From: an uncultured Chloroflexota bacterium
GTDB lineage: Bacteria > Chloroflexota > Dehalococcoidia > UBA3495
Reading direction: 5' to 3'
NCBI GenBank assembly: GCA_913052545.1
Contig: CAJXEF010000039.1
Coordinates: 1 to 14,597 of the forward strand
DNA: 14,597 nt
The notes beneath the pieces are model-generated. The model made no database searches. It was not told where the DNA came from and was given only the letters and a program-made list of their open reading frames with translations. The position numbers and the translations under genes were made by a program. The stretch's first letter is position 1, and each line of letters begins with the position of its first letter. This document shows, piece after piece, positions 1-6,887 of the stretch.

Positions 1-280
1 TTTCTTGAAGTACGTGGTAGTACTCCGTAAGCATATCAAAATCTTCTACCTGCAACGCCATGTGATTGAGTCCGAGGCCGCCTTTACTTATTGGAGCAGC
101 GTCTGGTTTGGCCTGAAATAGAGCTAGATCATGATGAATTTTGCCGCAAGTTAAAAATGTTCCAAAACCCGGGCGCTCTACCGCGATTTCAAACCCCAGG
201 ATTTCGGTATAAAATTTCGTGGCTTCAGTTTGGTCTTTAACGTTTATTACCAGATGACCTACTCTCTTAGGTTTTGCCAT
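1..280 (-). CDS. VOC family protein (glyoxalase/extradiol dioxygenase fold), C-terminus off the window
   Basis: The visible 93 N-terminal residues form the first beta-alpha-beta-beta-beta module and the start of the second of a vicinal oxygen chelate protein. The opening VGHLVINV puts a candidate metal-ligand His at residue 9, and LNHMALQV gives a second candidate His at residue 73. KFYTEILGFE (22-31) is the usual VOC helix and turn. The third ligand, normally a Glu near the C-terminus, lies outside the window. The start is well fixed: GGAGGG ends four bases before the ATG, and a good promoter lies about 50 bases upstream. Family members catalyse metal-dependent isomerisation, ring cleavage or thiol addition, so the substrate cannot be named. 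It is transcribed away from the SDR gene's 3' end, in the same direction, about 180 bases downstream of it. Confidence 0.85.
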   Translation of the reverse strand, partial: MAKPKRVGHLVINVKDQTEATKFYTEILGFEIAVERPGFGTFLTCGKIHHDLALFQAKPDAAPISKGGLGLNHMALQVEDFDMLTEYYHVLQE

Positions 281-332
281 GGTACCCTCCTAAGTTTGTG
301 ATTGTTCACGTTAATTTAATGGATTATATATT

Positions 333-361
333 ACTATATCCTCTTATTTCCAGCGTGCCAA
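333..361 (-). promoter_or_regulatory. Sigma-70-type promoter for the leftmost VOC gene
   Basis: On the minus strand, TTGGCA (356-361, 5 of 6 consensus) is followed by exactly 17 bases and TATAGT (333-338, 5 of 6). Transcription would begin near 325 and give a leader of about 45 bases ending in the strong GGAGGG site of the VOC gene. This suggests the VOC gene has its own promoter and is not simply read through from the SDR gene. Based on motif match and position only. Confidence 0.5.
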
Positions 362-460
362 GGTTGTGTTCTTAAAAAACTTAAATCAATCGCAACGATA
401 TGTTGTCACGGAACTAGAGAACTTTTGTAAGCATCTGTATAACATTGTTTCTTTAACGTT

Positions 461-1294
461 CTAATCCAGATCTAATCGTCTTAATGTAAACGCTTCTGAT
501 TCCATAATCTCGGGTATTTTGGCAGCTATATTATTAAAATCGTCCGTTACTGCTGAAATAAGACGTCCGCTCAATTTCCCGGAATCATCGCTAGCCAAAA
601 AAACTGCTAACTCTGCGGGATTCTCCAACGAAGCCCCTCCACCGCTGAGTACTCGGTCTCCGATTTCTTGAATTTTGGTAGCGTTGGCTGCTTCGGCCCC
701 ATTTCGCAGTTCCTCCCACATTCTAGTATGAATTGACCCAGGCCCGAGTGCATTCACCTGTATATTTTTGTTCTCTAATTCAAGGGCTAGGACCTCGGTC
801 ATCCGAACTACACCTGCTTTGCTGGTGCAATAGGCTGAAAGATTAGCCCATGCGTTGTTCGCACCCGCCCCGGCTAGATTGATTATTTTTCCGCCACCCT
901 GGTTTGTCATTAAGGGAACTACTGATTTACAGCAAAGATAAGGTCCTATTACGTTCACTTGAATCGTTTTAATCCAATCATCTATCTTGTTATTCTGTAA
1001 GGCTCCGATGGGACCCGGAACACCCGCATTATTAACTAATATGTCCACTCTCCCATATTGGGACACGGTTTCCTGAACCATTGAAGCCACTGAGCTGGGT
1101 TGTGTAACGTCTGTTGGTATCACTAATGATGTGGAGCCATACTCTTCGATTAGCTGGGCAGTTTCTTCAAGTTCAGAGACTGTTCTAGCGACCAGGGAAA
1201 CTTTAGCACCTTCTTTTGCGAATGCGATTGCTATGGCTCTTCCGATTCCTCGACCAGCGCCTGTGATTATTGCTATCTTGTTAGATAATTTCAT
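461..1294 (-). CDS. SDR family NAD(P)-dependent oxidoreductase, catalytic Ser position substituted
   Basis: This is a 277-residue classical short-chain dehydrogenase/reductase. The Rossmann cofactor motif TGAGRGIG is at 11-18, the structural NNAG at 88-91, and the active-site YCTSK (Tyr155, Lys159) is in place. VNVIGPY (113-119) supplies the usual Asn of the tetrad. After the NNAG motif, PGPIGAL resembles many 3-oxoacyl-ACP reductase-like SDRs. The odd point is the strand before the active-site Tyr: it reads NLAGAGANN (139-147), so neither Tyr-13 nor Tyr-14 is Ser, where the catalytic Ser is expected. The C-terminus runs about 25 residues past the usual 250 and ends in an acidic tail. It probably oxidises or reduces a hydroxyl/keto group in the cytoplasm; the substrate is unknown. 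The ribosome binding site is weak. It is divergent from the methyltransferase gene at 1427 across 132 bases. Confidence 0.88.
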   Translation of the reverse strand: MKLSNKIAIITGAGRGIGRAIAIAFAKEGAKVSLVARTVSELEETAQLIEEYGSTSLVIPTDVTQPSSVASMVQETVSQYGRVDILVNNAGVPGPIGALQNNKIDDWIKTIQVNVIGPYLCCKSVVPLMTNQGGGKIINLAGAGANNAWANLSAYCTSKAGVVRMTEVLALELENKNIQVNALGPGSIHTRMWEELRNGAEAANATKIQEIGDRVLSGGGASLENPAELAVFLASDDSGKLSGRLISAVTDDFNNIAAKIPEIMESEAFTLRRLDLD

Positions 1295-1426
1295 AAGCTA
1301 CACTCTGGTTTGCGCAATATTAGTATCATTTATCCGCCCGTTGTATGCACCTCAGGCAAAACTTAACACGCGTTTCATATATTAAATAAGACCTTCTATC
1401 TGTGATGCCCATAGTAAAGTGTTTTA

Positions 1427-2098
1427 ATGAAGCTGTCCAAAGAAAATAAAGATTCTTTGACCATCGCTAAGTCAAGATTGTTCAAAAAATTGGCCAATGC
1501 TATAGAGTCAAAGGAAGTTTTACAGGCAATGAAAAGTGTGCCCAGGGAGCTTTTTGTTGCTCGGTCAATTGTCCATCAGGCGTATGCGGATATCCCTCTC
1601 AATATAGGATATGGGCAAACGATATCTCAGCCATATATCGTGGCATTGATGACTGCTGCTATGCAACTTGACCCATCTGATGTAGTTCTGGAGATCGGTA
1701 CCGGGAGTGGTTATCAATCCGCGATCTTATCTAACATTTTAAAACAAGGAAGTGTCATCAGTATTGAAAGGCTCCCTGAGCTAGAGGCTCTAGCGAGGTG
1801 CGCTCTCAACGAACTTAATTGTGACAACGTGGAAATATATCCCGCGACACAGCAACTTGGCCTGCCAGGTAAAGGTCCATTTGATGCTATCATCGTGACT
1901 GCTGCTTGTCCGAACCTTCCCCTGACATTGGTCGACCAACTTAAAGTAGGTGGTCGGTTAGTAGTTCCAATTGGTAGCTTAGATCAGCAAGAGTTGACCT
2001 TAATCAAACGTACTATGCAAGGTATGCAATTTTACTTTCTTGGGTCCTGTCGATTTGTTCCACTCATTGGGCACGAAGGATTTCCCGAATCCCTGTAG
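1427..2098 (+). CDS. Protein-L-isoaspartate O-methyltransferase family protein (PCMT-like)
   Basis: A 223-residue protein of PCMT length and architecture. VPRELFV (38-44), YADIPLNIGYGQTISQPYIV (53-72) with the family's TIS segment, SAM motif I LEIGTGSGYQ (88-97), the acidic ribose-binding ISIER (111-115), FDAIIVTAACPNLP (152-165) and the C-terminal RFVPLIG (209-215) are all recognisable in order. The family methylates L-isoaspartyl residues in damaged proteins with S-adenosylmethionine. One conserved segment differs: where most PCMTs have GDG before the GWP-like turn, this one has ATQQLGLPG (140-148), which could alter SAM or substrate binding. I see only a poor ribosome binding site (AAAG) before the ATG. 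The gene is divergent from the SDR and followed by a 206-base gap with its own promoter. A housekeeping repair role is likely; a diverged paralogue acting on another carboxylate is possible. Confidence 0.85.
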   Translation: MKLSKENKDSLTIAKSRLFKKLANAIESKEVLQAMKSVPRELFVARSIVHQAYADIPLNIGYGQTISQPYIVALMTAAMQLDPSDVVLEIGTGSGYQSAILSNILKQGSVISIERLPELEALARCALNELNCDNVEIYPATQQLGLPGKGPFDAIIVTAACPNLPLTLVDQLKVGGRLVVPIGSLDQQELTLIKRTMQGMQFYFLGSCRFVPLIGHEGFPESL

Positions 2099-2205
2099 AA
2101 ATTTCAAATGCGATAGTTGGGTTCGATTGATAGTACCTTTCTGTATTCTCCCAAGCCCAGACTGAGAGAGTTTTATTTGGATTCTAATAGAGTATTTGAC
2201 TGGTC

Positions 2206-2234
2206 TTGACACTATCGACCCTCATACTTACATT
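2206..2234 (+). promoter_or_regulatory. Sigma-70-type promoter upstream of the first flavin monooxygenase
   Basis: TTGACA (2206-2211, perfect -35) is followed by a 17-base spacer and TACATT (2229-2234, 4 of 6). Transcription would start near 2241, giving a leader of about 64 bases before the ATG at 2305. A second TTGAC lies ten bases upstream. Based on motif match and placement in the only sizeable gap before this plus-strand run. Confidence 0.5.
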
Positions 2235-2304
2235 GGGTCTAAAGTAGCCATTAATTTATAAATCTCGCGGTTGAAGATCAATTATCTATGCCGGAGTAAA
2301 CGGA

Positions 2305-3402
2305 ATGAAGGCCTCATATTTTGGTCCTATGGGATACTCTGAACGACACCTGTTTCCGGATACTTGGCCAATTCCTCCTAGTTATCATGATCCGGCGACA
2401 TCTGTTCTCAGCTATAGACAAGGTATAGAAGAATGTGTATTGGCTGAAGAGTCGGGATTTGAATGGATTAGCTTATCTGAACATCATTATTCAGGTCGTA
2501 TAGCTACCGGAAATCCAGCTGTAATGGCGGCAGCAGTTGCGGAGCGGTGCAAGAAAGTTAAGATTGCTATATTAGGCCAGTTACTCCCTTTAAATAATCC
2601 AGTTCGAGTCGCTGAGGAATTGGGAATGCTGGATAATATGACAGATGGCCGACTAATTATAGGATTTCTTAGAGGAACCCCAAACGAAGACCAGGTGTAC
2701 ACAATTAATCCATCAGAGGGACGGGGTCGATTGCTCGAGGGAATGGATTTAGTGTTGAAAGCGTTGACTGAACCGGAGCCTTTTTCGTGGGAAGGTAAAT
2801 ATTATAAGTTCCGAACTATTTCCGTTTGGCCTCATCCCGTGCAACAACCGATGCCTCCCGTAATAGTCGCAACCAGAAGTGACGATTGCATCAAATACGC
2901 AGCAGTTCACAAACTCGGACTGGGTGTTTCGTTTGTTCCAGTAGAACAAATGGCTAAAATCACCGAAAAATACTTGGCATGGTGTCATGATGCGGGCTGG
3001 GAACCCAATTCAGAACAGATCGTTTACAGGGGTAGCATTTTCTTGGCTGAAACCGACCAAAAAGCACAGGAATGGTATGAAAATCTGAGACGCCCCAACC
3101 GGGGTATGAATATGGGCTCATCCGTAACCACCGCTGTTCAAGCAGCCCGGTCTGGGGAAGAATTCGATCTGCGGCAGGTTGTAGCGGGTAGCCCAACTGG
3201 AGATGTGGTAGGACTTGCTTCGCGCTTGAGTTTCATGGGTGGTCCGGATACGGTGGTTAGACAGCTGAAGACTTTTCATGATCAATGTGGAGTAGGAGTG
3301 GTAGATCTTTTTTTCCAACAACCCGGGCTCCCCCATGACGAAGTAATGAGTGAGATAGATTTGTTTGGTCGGGAAGTATTGCCTCGTATCAAAGAATTTT
3401 AG
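2305..3402 (+). CDS. LLM class flavin-dependent monooxygenase (luciferase-like)
   Basis: A 365-residue TIM-barrel protein of the bacterial luciferase superfamily. The N-terminal strand and helix lead to SLSEHHYS (56-63), the EHH motif of the active-site loop. GQLLPLNNPVRVAEELGMLD (91-110) followed by GRLIIGFLRG (115-124) is the diagnostic flavin-binding region. A Trp-rich SWEGKYYKFRTISVWPHPVQ segment (161-180) and PPVIVATR (184-191) follow as in class C flavin monooxygenases. These enzymes use reduced FMN or F420 supplied by a separate reductase for hydroxylation, Baeyer-Villiger or C-S/C-N cleavage; the substrate cannot be read from sequence. The start is supported by GGAG with an eight-base spacer, and a promoter lies upstream. 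The next gene, an alpha/beta hydrolase-like protein, starts 54 bases downstream and may be co-transcribed, a plausible ester- or lactone-opening partner. It belongs to a different subfamily from the one at 9197. Confidence 0.93.
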   Translation: MKASYFGPMGYSERHLFPDTWPIPPSYHDPATSVLSYRQGIEECVLAEESGFEWISLSEHHYSGRIATGNPAVMAAAVAERCKKVKIAILGQLLPLNNPVRVAEELGMLDNMTDGRLIIGFLRGTPNEDQVYTINPSEGRGRLLEGMDLVLKALTEPEPFSWEGKYYKFRTISVWPHPVQQPMPPVIVATRSDDCIKYAAVHKLGLGVSFVPVEQMAKITEKYLAWCHDAGWEPNSEQIVYRGSIFLAETDQKAQEWYENLRRPNRGMNMGSSVTTAVQAARSGEEFDLRQVVAGSPTGDVVGLASRLSFMGGPDTVVRQLKTFHDQCGVGVVDLFFQQPGLPHDEVMSEIDLFGREVLPRIKEF

Positions 3403-3456
3403 TGCGTTAGATGCGATATAGGATTCTTCTGGATCTAAAAAATCTACGGGAGCTAG

Positions 3457-4233
3457 GTGATTAGATTGATTTTGCCGACGGGATTTATTCAATCCCAGAT
3501 TAAGGTAGATAAGGGACTTATAAATTATCTGCGTGCTGGCAATGGTCCGGATGTTATTGTTTTAGATGAGGTACCTGGTGCATCTACCGAACTTTATAGG
3601 TTACTATCTGAGAACTACTGTCTGACAGTCATCACTGGGACAGCCAACAGTGATATTCCTTTTGATAGTACATGTTTTGTGGAAATGTCGACGGAGGCAT
3701 CAAATCAATTTGCCCCCAAAGGGTACGTTCTTTTGGGTATGTCGTTTTTCGCGGCCGTAGCAATACGGCAAGCCTTAAATGACTCTGATAATGTCGAGGC
3801 ACTGATATTGGTATCTCCGTTGGCAATACTGCCGGCAGAAGATCCACAATTGATTACGGGTTCTAACCTTACTGATATCCTTACCAATTCTCCTGCGAGC
3901 GATTCTCTCTTGGATCTGTATTGTGCGGGTAATACTTCACAACTCATAGAAAGATTTCGAACGCTGTCTGAGGACGATCGGATCCAAGACTCCCTTGCAA
4001 ATATAAATAGTCCAACTTTGGCGGTGTTCGGAGTTGAGGATAAGATGATTAGTCCAGAGGCTGCCCGTGTATACAAGAAAATTATTCCTAATTGCAATAT
4101 CTCGTTAATTTATGCAGCAGGACATTTGATAGGGCTAGATCGCCCTGATTCCTTAGCCAATGTAGTGACAGATTTTATACAGTATAAGGAAACATTTATC
4201 GTTGGTCGGGAGTCATCCGAGATCAATCCATAG
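3457..4233 (+). CDS. Divergent alpha/beta hydrolase-like protein, GTG start
   Basis: A 258-residue protein with an alpha/beta hydrolase layout. A beta strand VIVLDEVPG (33-41) is followed by the nucleophile-elbow strand VLLGMSFFAAVAI (91-103) with Ser96, a cap region, then LAVFGVEDKMISP (188-200) with Asp195 and YAAGHLIGLDRP (219-230) with His223, so a full Ser-Asp-His triad can be proposed. Two features are off-pattern: the elbow is GMSFF and not GxSxG, and the usual HG of the oxyanion-hole turn is replaced by DEVPG. Activity may therefore be altered. The GTG start is chosen because GGGAG ends four bases before it and homology-like strand pattern begins soon after. It lies 54 bases after the monooxygenase and probably shares its transcript. 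It may hydrolyse the ester or lactone product of that enzyme, which is inference only. Confidence 0.75.
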   Translation: MIRLILPTGFIQSQIKVDKGLINYLRAGNGPDVIVLDEVPGASTELYRLLSENYCLTVITGTANSDIPFDSTCFVEMSTEASNQFAPKGYVLLGMSFFAAVAIRQALNDSDNVEALILVSPLAILPAEDPQLITGSNLTDILTNSPASDSLLDLYCAGNTSQLIERFRTLSEDDRIQDSLANINSPTLAVFGVEDKMISPEAARVYKKIIPNCNISLIYAAGHLIGLDRPDSLANVVTDFIQYKETFIVGRESSEINP

Positions 4234-4369
4234 GTCTAGGATAACCGTCGATTTGCTTAAGCTTGCTATTCTGGATCTTGTGACCTATCTTTAATTTACG
4301 GGATGTTTGGAGTCTGTCCGTAAACTAACATGCGATGAATAAATCAAATCGTACTAATTGGGGGCAAGT

Positions 4370-4906
4370 ATGGCACTGATACGTAATCTTGGACATGTCG
4401 GAATAATATGTGATGATTTACTGAAAATGCGTGATTTTTATACGAGAGTAATGGGGCTAACTATTACTGATGAAGATCCAGATAGAGGTAGCTGCTTCCT
4501 TAGTGCAGACCCTGGCAATGAACATCATGAATTGGCTTTAGGGCAAGCCCGAGGTGGAGATCATCCAGACGGTGCCAGGCCCTCAACTCAGAACGTAGGT
4601 CAGATCTCCTACGTAGTGCCTGATTTGGCTGCGTTAAGGGAACTTAACCGGCGGTTCAAAAACGAGGGAACCGAGATACTTCGGACCGTTACCCATGGCA
4701 TATCTTGTAGCATTTATTTTAATGATCCAGAAAATAATGTGTGTGAAGTTTATTTTAAAACTGGGTTCGTTGTTAAACAGGGATTCAGCCGAGCCATTGA
4801 CCTTGAAACGCAGACTGACCAAGAGATCCTGGATTTCTCTCAATCCTTTGAGGCCACTGAAGGACCATTTCAAGGTGCCAAATTACCTGTAGCAAATAAT
4901 TCCTAA
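4370..4906 (+). CDS. VOC family protein, ring-cleavage-dioxygenase-like, with one metal-ligand His replaced
   Basis: A 178-residue VOC protein. NLGHVGIICDDL (6-17) carries the first ligand His9, RDFYTRVMGL (21-30) is the family helix, NEHHELALG (50-58) is the central strand, and IYFNDPENNVCEVYF (115-129) ends with the expected ligand Glu126. The second module begins QISYVVPDL (78-86), so the position usually held by the second His (as in the first VOC gene of this window) is Gln78. This resembles extradiol dioxygenase-type single-chain proteins, with an extra C-terminal tail of about 45 residues rich in acidic and aromatic residues. The ATG at 4370 is preferred over the in-frame TTG at 4358 because a GGGGG run ends five bases before it. 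A good terminator follows at 4945. Glyoxalase I uses a Gln ligand, so metal binding remains possible; ring-cleaving activity is unproven. Confidence 0.87.
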   Translation: MALIRNLGHVGIICDDLLKMRDFYTRVMGLTITDEDPDRGSCFLSADPGNEHHELALGQARGGDHPDGARPSTQNVGQISYVVPDLAALRELNRRFKNEGTEILRTVTHGISCSIYFNDPENNVCEVYFKTGFVVKQGFSRAIDLETQTDQEILDFSQSFEATEGPFQGAKLPVANNS

Positions 4907-4944
4907 CAACCTACTGATTTCCACCTGATATTAATATTATGCAA

Positions 4945-4984
4945 TAACGTCCTGATATCCTTTATCGGGGCGTTAATTACTTTT
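4945..4984 (+). terminator. Rho-independent terminator after the second VOC gene
   Basis: A 13-bp stem (4945-4957 with 4963-4975) closes a five-base TCCTT loop. The two imperfect positions are U-G wobbles in plus-strand RNA but would be A-C mismatches in the opposite RNA, so the structure suits transcription on the plus strand. A TTTT run follows at 4981-4984, spaced by a few bases. It lies 38 bases after the VOC stop and separates that gene from the regulated leader that begins next. Confidence 0.7.
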
Positions 4985-4985
4985 A

Positions 4986-4998
4986 CTATCAGTGATAG
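4986..4998 (+). promoter_or_regulatory. Palindrome identical to the core of the Tn10 tet operator O2
   Basis: CTATCAGTGATAG has perfect 5-base arms around AGT. With the following A it equals, from memory of the published operator, fourteen consecutive bases of the Tn10 tetO2 site bound by TetR. It lies 103 bases before the DUF3303 gene, directly after a terminator, and partly overlaps the region where the -35 element of a promoter with TATTAT at 5010-5015 would lie. A TetR-family repressor site is the natural reading, but no regulator gene is present here. Confidence 0.4.
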
Positions 4999-5018
4999 AA
5001 AAAAATATTTATTATTGT

Positions 5019-5057
5019 GGTAGCATTTCAACGGTAGCAATAACGGGCAGATGCCCG
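5019..5057 (+). repeat. Leader repeats and GC hairpin before the DUF3303 gene
   Basis: GGTAGCA occurs twice, at 5019-5025 and 5033-5039, fourteen bases apart. A 5-bp GC stem CGGGC/GCCCG with AGAT loop follows at 5044-5057, and an outer TTCAA/TTGAA pair (5027-5031 with 5063-5067) could enclose it. The elements lie between the tet-operator-like palindrome and a very purine-rich ribosome binding site (GAGGGGGG, 5091-5098), so they would be in the mRNA leader. Short repeats like these can be chance; I see no known riboswitch. Confidence 0.25.
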
Positions 5058-5100
5058 CTCATTTGAATACCGGTTTATTTCGATTCGTAAGAGGGGGGTA

Positions 5101-5415
5101 ATGATGAAATATGTGTTGACGTGGTCTGAGAGACCAGGAGGATCCGCCTCCGACTATGAAGAGGCTCAACAACGTGTATTGAGCCTCTTCGAAAAATGGG
5201 AAATGCCTGAAAGCTTAGATATTCAGCAGTTTGTGGTGAGGGTAGGTGAATTCGGTGGATATGCGGTTATTGAGACTGATAATCCGCTCGATATACACAA
5301 GCTAACTACCGTGTTCGCAGCATTTCAATGCAAAGTGGAACCGGTCGTTGATGTCATGGATGCTGTTGGGGCGGAACTCGAGGCAATGGCCTGGAGGAAT
5401 GCCCAAGGATCCTAG
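5101..5415 (+). CDS. DUF3303-type small protein
   Basis: A 104-residue protein with no signal peptide or membrane segment. The opening MKYVLTWSERP, the central FGGYAVIETDNPLDIHKLTTVF (50-71, quoted in two parts: GGYAVIETD and NPLDIHKLTTVF) and the acidic closing strand KVEPVVDVMDA match the pattern of DUF3303 proteins, small ferredoxin-like-fold proteins of about 90-100 residues with unknown function. Members often resemble dimeric alpha/beta barrel domains such as ABM and EthD, which sit beside oxygenases. Two adjacent ATG codons open the frame; the second (5104) is better spaced from the GAGGGGGG site (5091-5098), so the first Met may not be used. Upstream is the most elaborate regulatory leader in the window. 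The next gene, a CoA-transferase, starts 183 bases downstream, so co-transcription is uncertain. Confidence 0.8.
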   Translation: MMKYVLTWSERPGGSASDYEEAQQRVLSLFEKWEMPESLDIQQFVVRVGEFGGYAVIETDNPLDIHKLTTVFAAFQCKVEPVVDVMDAVGAELEAMAWRNAQGS

Positions 5416-5598
5416 TCTTGTACCCGTTGGCAACTACTTGAGTCTAAAAACGTAATGCTACCGGCAATTCGAATGCGGCACAGTAATTTCAGTCGTATGG
5501 ATACGGTCGCAATTTTTCAATTTGCCCAAGTAACGCGATTGTTAAAGATAGGATTATCGTAATCAAATGCGGCGGTTTTTATTGGGAGATGAAAATAA

Positions 5599-6810
5599 AT
5601 GGATGATTTAAGAGGGGCTCTCTCGGGGATCAGAGCTGTGACCTGTTCTACAGCCCAGGCAGGGACAGTGCCTTATATGTTGATGGCTGATCTAGGTGCA
5701 GAAGTCATCAAGATAGAAGTTCCGGGGACTGGCGATGAGTCGAGGACGGGTGGTGAACTTATAGGCGATGTAAGTTCCATGTTTGAAACTAATAACCGTG
5801 GAGTTAAGAGTTTGACCCTTAATCTTAGGTTAGAGGAAGGACGGAATATTCTACATCAGTTAGTGAAAACGGCTGATATTTTTGGCCAGAATTTTCGTCC
5901 GGGGGCAGCGGAGCGATATGGATTCGGTTATGAAGAATTGAAGCACATTAACCCTGCTATCGTATACGCATCGGTTTCCGCATACGGTCCGGATGGTCCT
6001 AACTCTACGTTAGCGGGGAACGACGCGATAGGACAAGCTTTATCTGGAATTCCTGAGGCATTTTCGATACCTGGTCAACCTATGCGAACGGGAGTTGTTT
6101 CCGTTGCGGATGAAAGTTGTGCTATGTTGACCTTCGGAGGGGTATTGGCAGCTCTAATCCATGCTAAGGCAACCGGTATAGGCCAAAAAGTAGAAACCTC
6201 TCTTGTCGGCAGCGCTTTCAGACTGATGGGATGGACCATGACAACTACTATGTGGAAAAATACCCCACCGATAACGGGTGCGAGGATAAATGGTACACGT
6301 GAGAGACCTGGAATAGCGGCCTGTTTCAATGATTGTGATGGGAAACCTCTGGCAATACAATTCCAACCAAGATTCTGGAAACAGGCTATCGAAGTCCTGG
6401 GGTTCTTTGAATCTCTTCAAAAAGAAGGTCTCGATGATCTTGGGGTAGCCTTCGAATCTGAAGACAAGAAAAACCAAATTCTGGATCATTTGGGAAGATT
6501 GTTTGCTACAAATACTCGGGATCATTGGCTCGCTATATTGCGTGATGCGGGAATGGTATGTGCTCCTGTAAACACTTTATTGGAAGCTGCAGATGATCCA
6601 AATATAGTAGAAAACAATTATGTTCAAGAGATTCTTCATCCTAGGTTAGGGAAGAATATAAAAATCCATGGTAGTCCATGGAAATTCTCTGAAACTCCAA
6701 GTAATCCTGGAGTAGCTCCGAGTTTAGGTGAACATAACGAGGAGATTTTAAATAGTCTGGGATATGATGACGGGGCGATTGCAGAATTACAAGACAAAGA
6801 AGTGATATGA
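5599..6810 (+). CDS. CaiB/BaiF family III CoA-transferase, Glu at the catalytic Asp position
   Basis: At 403 residues this has the normal length for a family III CoA-transferase. Signature parts in order are LADLGAEVIKIE-like MADLGAEVIKIE (29-40), NNRGVKSLTLNL (65-76), NFRPGAAERYGFGYEEL (98-114), NPAIVYASVSAYGPDGP (118-134), the GIGQKVETSL strand (193-202), and the C-terminal PSLGEHNEEIL (374-384). The family moves CoA between carboxylic acids through an aspartyl-CoA anhydride, or racemises alpha-methylacyl-CoA. The catalytic Asp sits in the VD(V/A) segment of this strand; here it is Glu199. Glu can form an acyl anhydride, but this is a departure from formyl-CoA transferase and CaiB. The start has GGGAG ten bases upstream. 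It lies 77 bases before the quinone oxidoreductase and could share its transcript. Its likely job is activating a carboxylic acid made by the neighbouring oxygenases; the substrate is unknown. Confidence 0.92.
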   Translation: MDDLRGALSGIRAVTCSTAQAGTVPYMLMADLGAEVIKIEVPGTGDESRTGGELIGDVSSMFETNNRGVKSLTLNLRLEEGRNILHQLVKTADIFGQNFRPGAAERYGFGYEELKHINPAIVYASVSAYGPDGPNSTLAGNDAIGQALSGIPEAFSIPGQPMRTGVVSVADESCAMLTFGGVLAALIHAKATGIGQKVETSLVGSAFRLMGWTMTTTMWKNTPPITGARINGTRERPGIAACFNDCDGKPLAIQFQPRFWKQAIEVLGFFESLQKEGLDDLGVAFESEDKKNQILDHLGRLFATNTRDHWLAILRDAGMVCAPVNTLLEAADDPNIVENNYVQEILHPRLGKNIKIHGSPWKFSETPSNPGVAPSLGEHNEEILNSLGYDDGAIAELQDKEVI

Positions 6811-6887
6811 TCAACACCCTGCTAACCGTAATTCTTGGCTGGTGTACATACGGTTTCGGAGTAACTAAGCACAAAAGGAAATGATCA

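Noticed and set aside
1131..1385. 84-residue open frame on the plus strand across the SDR gene
   Set aside because: It is the reverse of the well-supported SDR and has no coherent protein pattern or ribosome site.
3118..3492. 124-residue minus-strand frame across the monooxygenase and hydrolase start
   Set aside because: It overlaps two recognisable genes on the other strand and has no family pattern.
5494..5517. CGTAT-GG-ATACG followed by five T, possible weak terminator after DUF3303
   Set aside because: The stem is only four usable pairs with a minimal loop; too weak to call.
5552..5564. GATTA-TCG-TAATC palindrome before the CoA-transferase
   Set aside because: Five-base arms with three-base spacing occur many times by chance in a window of this size, and there is no match to a known operator.
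6824..6855. AACCGTA / TACGGTT inverted repeat with an 18-base centre before the quinone oxidoreductase
   Set aside because: Seven-base arms with a long loop and no T run are within chance for this length, and neither end is positioned as a clear operator.
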